Of a stretch of 64,000 bases of DNA, positions 62,236 through 64,000 are shown in pieces. A program made the translations under genes and the position numbers. The DNA is from Diogma glabrata (taxonomy: Eukaryota > Arthropoda > Insecta > Diptera > Cylindrotomidae). The notes under the pieces are model-generated. The model saw only the letters and a list, made by a program, of their open reading frames with translations. It ran no database searches and was not told where the DNA came from. Numbering within the stretch: position 1 is the stretch's first letter; each line of letters opens with the position of its first letter. The stretch covers positions 216,078,495-216,142,494 of the forward strand of contig OY856188.1 in assembly GCA_963693315.1 (NCBI GenBank), given 5' to 3'.

Positions 62236-62243
62236 CTTTAGAT
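62236..62243. repeat. hAT target-site duplication, right
   Basis: ctttagat, identical to 60587-60594. Confidence 0.9.
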
Positions 62244-62457
62244 ATTGACAAAAAGAAAATTGCGTCGGATTCTAAACGTGGAACAAAATCTAAGGAAAGA
62301 GATACAGCTACATCGCATATTAAAACATAAAAATGTAATTGAACTTTTGGATGGGTTGTACAATGAAGAGAAACAAAAAATGTTAATTGATGGATTAGAA
62401 TATTTGCTATGTATTTTATATTTCACGGATATAAATAAAATAATTTGGTTTCAATGA

Positions 62458-62949
62458 GGAATATTTTATTTATTGTAATTTTAAGTAATTTTCAATAAAA
62501 TGATGCATATTTACAAAAGATTATATTATATTTTTATGTTTAAAAAAAAGTGTCTTAGCTATTGACATTTATTTACATTTTAAACTTACAATAGATGGCT
62601 TGAATCAAAAAGTCACTAGAATGATAAATTTTCGTCTGAATAATCTTGTTGAAATTTCATTTTTCAATAATCGTATTCGAAATTTTATGTTTTAATTAAT
62701 TTCGAATACGGTTTATTGTACAAAATCTATTTCAAATTAAAATTTAAAGGTGACTTTATGTTACAAAACTCGTCATAAGTTCATATATGTTAAACAACAT
62801 TAGATCAAATCATTTTTTTGAGGTTATGTCTATTAGGTTCAGCGTAAATAAAGCAAAAGTGGTAATCGCTATTTTTTTTCACGAACAGCGATCTACCGCA
62901 TCGCTTTGATATATAGACCTAATATGGATAAAAGAAATCCTTTGCAGAC
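62458..62949. other. No feature seen
   Basis: AT-rich spacer; an inverted pair attcgaaatt/aatttcgaatac lies near 62670-62710. Confidence 0.45.
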
Positions 62950-62965
62950 AGCCAAAAAAAATAAA

Positions 62966-63290
62966 AAACCAATACTCAACAAATTATTGTGAAATTTCTA
63001 AGACGTAAAACAAAGGAAGCAGTACTGGAGAGTAAAATAAAGATGAAAAATCCACTCTTTACCCATAAAATTATTGATACTGAAGATGAAACCATGGAAA
63101 TCTTTTTAAATGAATTTCTAGCACCAATCAACATGGAATTGTTTCGCATAGCTCGTTAGAGTAAAAAGGACAAGACATATGAATTCATTTGCTTCAAAAA
63201 TAACTCAATATATGTGAAAAAAACCAAACGGTACAGCCAAAATAATTCGAAGTGTAAGTGAAATTGAAATTTTAAATAACGCAAAAATAA
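62966..63290 (+). pseudogene. LINE ORF1, C-terminal domain
   Basis: The frame reads IVKFLRRKTKEAVLESKIK, then FLNEFLAPINMELFRIAR with a stop, and YEFICFKNNSIYVKK, the pattern of the FP25-like C-terminal domain of insect LINE ORF1 proteins (conserved 'N-x-x-L-x-P-x-N-x-x-L-F-x-x-A-R' type phrase). A stop after the Ala-Arg and one near the start show that it is dead. It fits directly after the coiled coil of 57805-58062 in a normal ORF1. Confidence 0.65.
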
Positions 63291-63407
63291 TAAACAAAAA
63301 CACGTCAATTGCATAATCAATTTTTAATTTTATAATCACAGCTGTTCTGTGTTTTTTATAACATTTTTTTTTGGTACTCATATCAGAACAGTTTTCTTTT
63401 CTTTTTC

Positions 63408-63828
63408 ATGTTAATTATGGATAATTTGAATTTAAATGAAAATATTGATATTAATTATTATTTAAACAGAACCAAAACATTGAATTCAGGTAGTGATTTA
63501 GAAAATCTAGATATATTGTATATTAATGTTAGGAGCCTAAAAAACAAAGTTGATCACATAGAATCTTATATAAAATCTTTTGAATTTGAAATCCATGTCT
63601 TAGCAATAACTGAGACATGGCTATATGATGAAGAGATGTCACTGTCTAATATTGAAGGTTATAACGCTTATTTTTCAAATAAAAAACAACCGGTGCGAAT
63701 TGAGGACAGAACCAGGGGCTGTGGGTGGCTATTTATATAATAGATAAAATAACATATAATCAGGTAACAAGCTTTGAATCAAATAGTATAAATATGCTTA
63801 TCACACAGCTTCCTATCCTTGATATAAG
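63408..63828 (+). pseudogene. LINE ORF2, endonuclease N-terminus, truncated
   Basis: The frame begins MLIMDNLNLNENIDINYYLN and contains LDILYINVRSLKNKVDHIES (motif with the catalytic Asn) and VLAITETWLYDEE (catalytic Glu), then NIEGYNAYFSN. A frame change near 63700 (in place of the usual Gly-Gly-Gly-Val) is followed by VAIYIIDKITYNQV-like sequence. About 135 residues in, at 63829, the LINE stops at the junction with the satellite. The reverse transcriptase is absent from the window. Confidence 0.8.
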
Positions 63829-64000
63829 GGAGAGCTATAGACCATTGTCATCAATTCGGTCCATCTTCAGACATAACACTTTAAAGACAAAAATTTCACA
63901 GTGCTAATACAAAATTTAGAAAATTGAATTTTCCGAGATTTCCCACATGAAACTTGGCCCAATATTTTTCGAAGAGATAGCTATAGACCATTGTCATCAA
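63829..64000 (-). repeat. 146-bp satellite, reverse orientation
   Basis: gagctatagaccattgtcat followed by caattcggtcc and 'cataacactttaaag' is the reverse complement of the monomer of 50546-57282. About 1.2 copies are present before the window ends, so an array probably continues beyond. Confidence 0.95.

Larger units (their letters stand above)
60442..62436 (+). pseudogene. LKB1/STK11-like kinase fragment, copy 2, split by a hAT
   Basis: Exon A (60447-60532) encodes [19 protein letters not shown] and ...SRRAVK, without the frameshift of copy 1. The 60-bp intron (60533-60592) is the same. Two bases into exon B a hAT (60595-62235) is inserted; the exon resumes at 62242 with [20 protein letters not shown] through [17 protein letters not shown] and then jumps to LIDGLEYL, skipping about 30 residues of a normal kinase, and ends FTDINK near the place of the catalytic loop. 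Everything after the loop is missing. The kinase would be inactive. The sequence is closer to a normal LKB1 than copy 1 in the first exon. Confidence 0.75.
62950..63828 (+). mobile_element. PHD-finger LINE, ORF1 C-terminus and ORF2 start
   Basis: Continuation of the LINE seen at 57283-58024. It ends abruptly in the endonuclease where the satellite begins in reverse orientation at 63829. Confidence 0.7.

Noticed and set aside
59979..62457. A functional LKB1 gene
   Set aside because: Only the first part of the kinase is present, twice, with a frameshift, a shortened glycine loop and no catalytic or activation segment.

Overview
This is a very AT-rich stretch of a eukaryotic, almost certainly arthropod (probably insect), genome. 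I find no intact host gene. Nearly everything I can support is mobile-element or repeat sequence. The insect reading rests on the element types (ZMYM1-like and SCAND3-like hATs, a FLYWCH-domain MULE, a Helitron, a Loa/R1/I-like LINE, a PHD-finger LINE and Ty3/gypsy) and on the only host-like coding sequence, two broken fragments of an LKB1/STK11 kinase gene that keep a 60-bp intron. No bacterial-style features (operons, CRISPR, rRNA) were seen.

Layout. 1-1253: two tandem units of a dispersed complex repeat, seen again at 28440-29600. 2124-2873: a foldback element with a G-rich centre, sitting in a short tandem repeat. 3695-5020: two minisatellites. 7270-7510: an LTR fragment. 8856-13415: a (TA)n tract split by a 4.15-kb hAT with a perfect 8-bp target duplication. 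13675-20242: a decayed Helitron holding a helicase C-terminal fragment, an element with AGGGTTCCG/CGGAACCCT ends, and within that a 1.9-kb hAT, again with a perfect 8-bp duplication. 20243-28440: mostly featureless AT-rich DNA. 30417-30490: a tRNA-like/SINE head. 32752-37565 (minus strand): a nearly full-length but dead LINE. 38709-41171: two solo LTRs of one family flanking an orphan gypsy LTR with its primer-binding site. 41759-44454: a MULE with a 9-bp target duplication, an intron-containing transposase gene and a GC-rich insertion. 45094-45362: a foldback. 45797-49690: a degenerate Ty3/gypsy element. 50546-57282: a satellite array of about 46 monomers of 146 bp. 57283-63828: pieces of a PHD-finger LINE interrupted by a 370-bp-arm palindrome and by tandemly duplicated LKB1 pseudo-exons, one of which carries a 1.64-kb hAT at its splice acceptor. 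63829-64000: the same satellite in the opposite orientation, running off the window.

The genes do not form a pathway. The window reads as a repeat-dense, probably heterochromatic or centromere-adjacent region built by repeated nesting. The best-supported observations are the exact insertion scars (TSD plus matching termini) of three hATs and one MULE, the 146-bp satellite with copies that share variants at whole-monomer spacings and an inverted partner array, and the near-perfect palindrome next to the LKB1 fragments. I did not find a convincing undescribed functional system. All calls are by eye from the sequence, without database searches.
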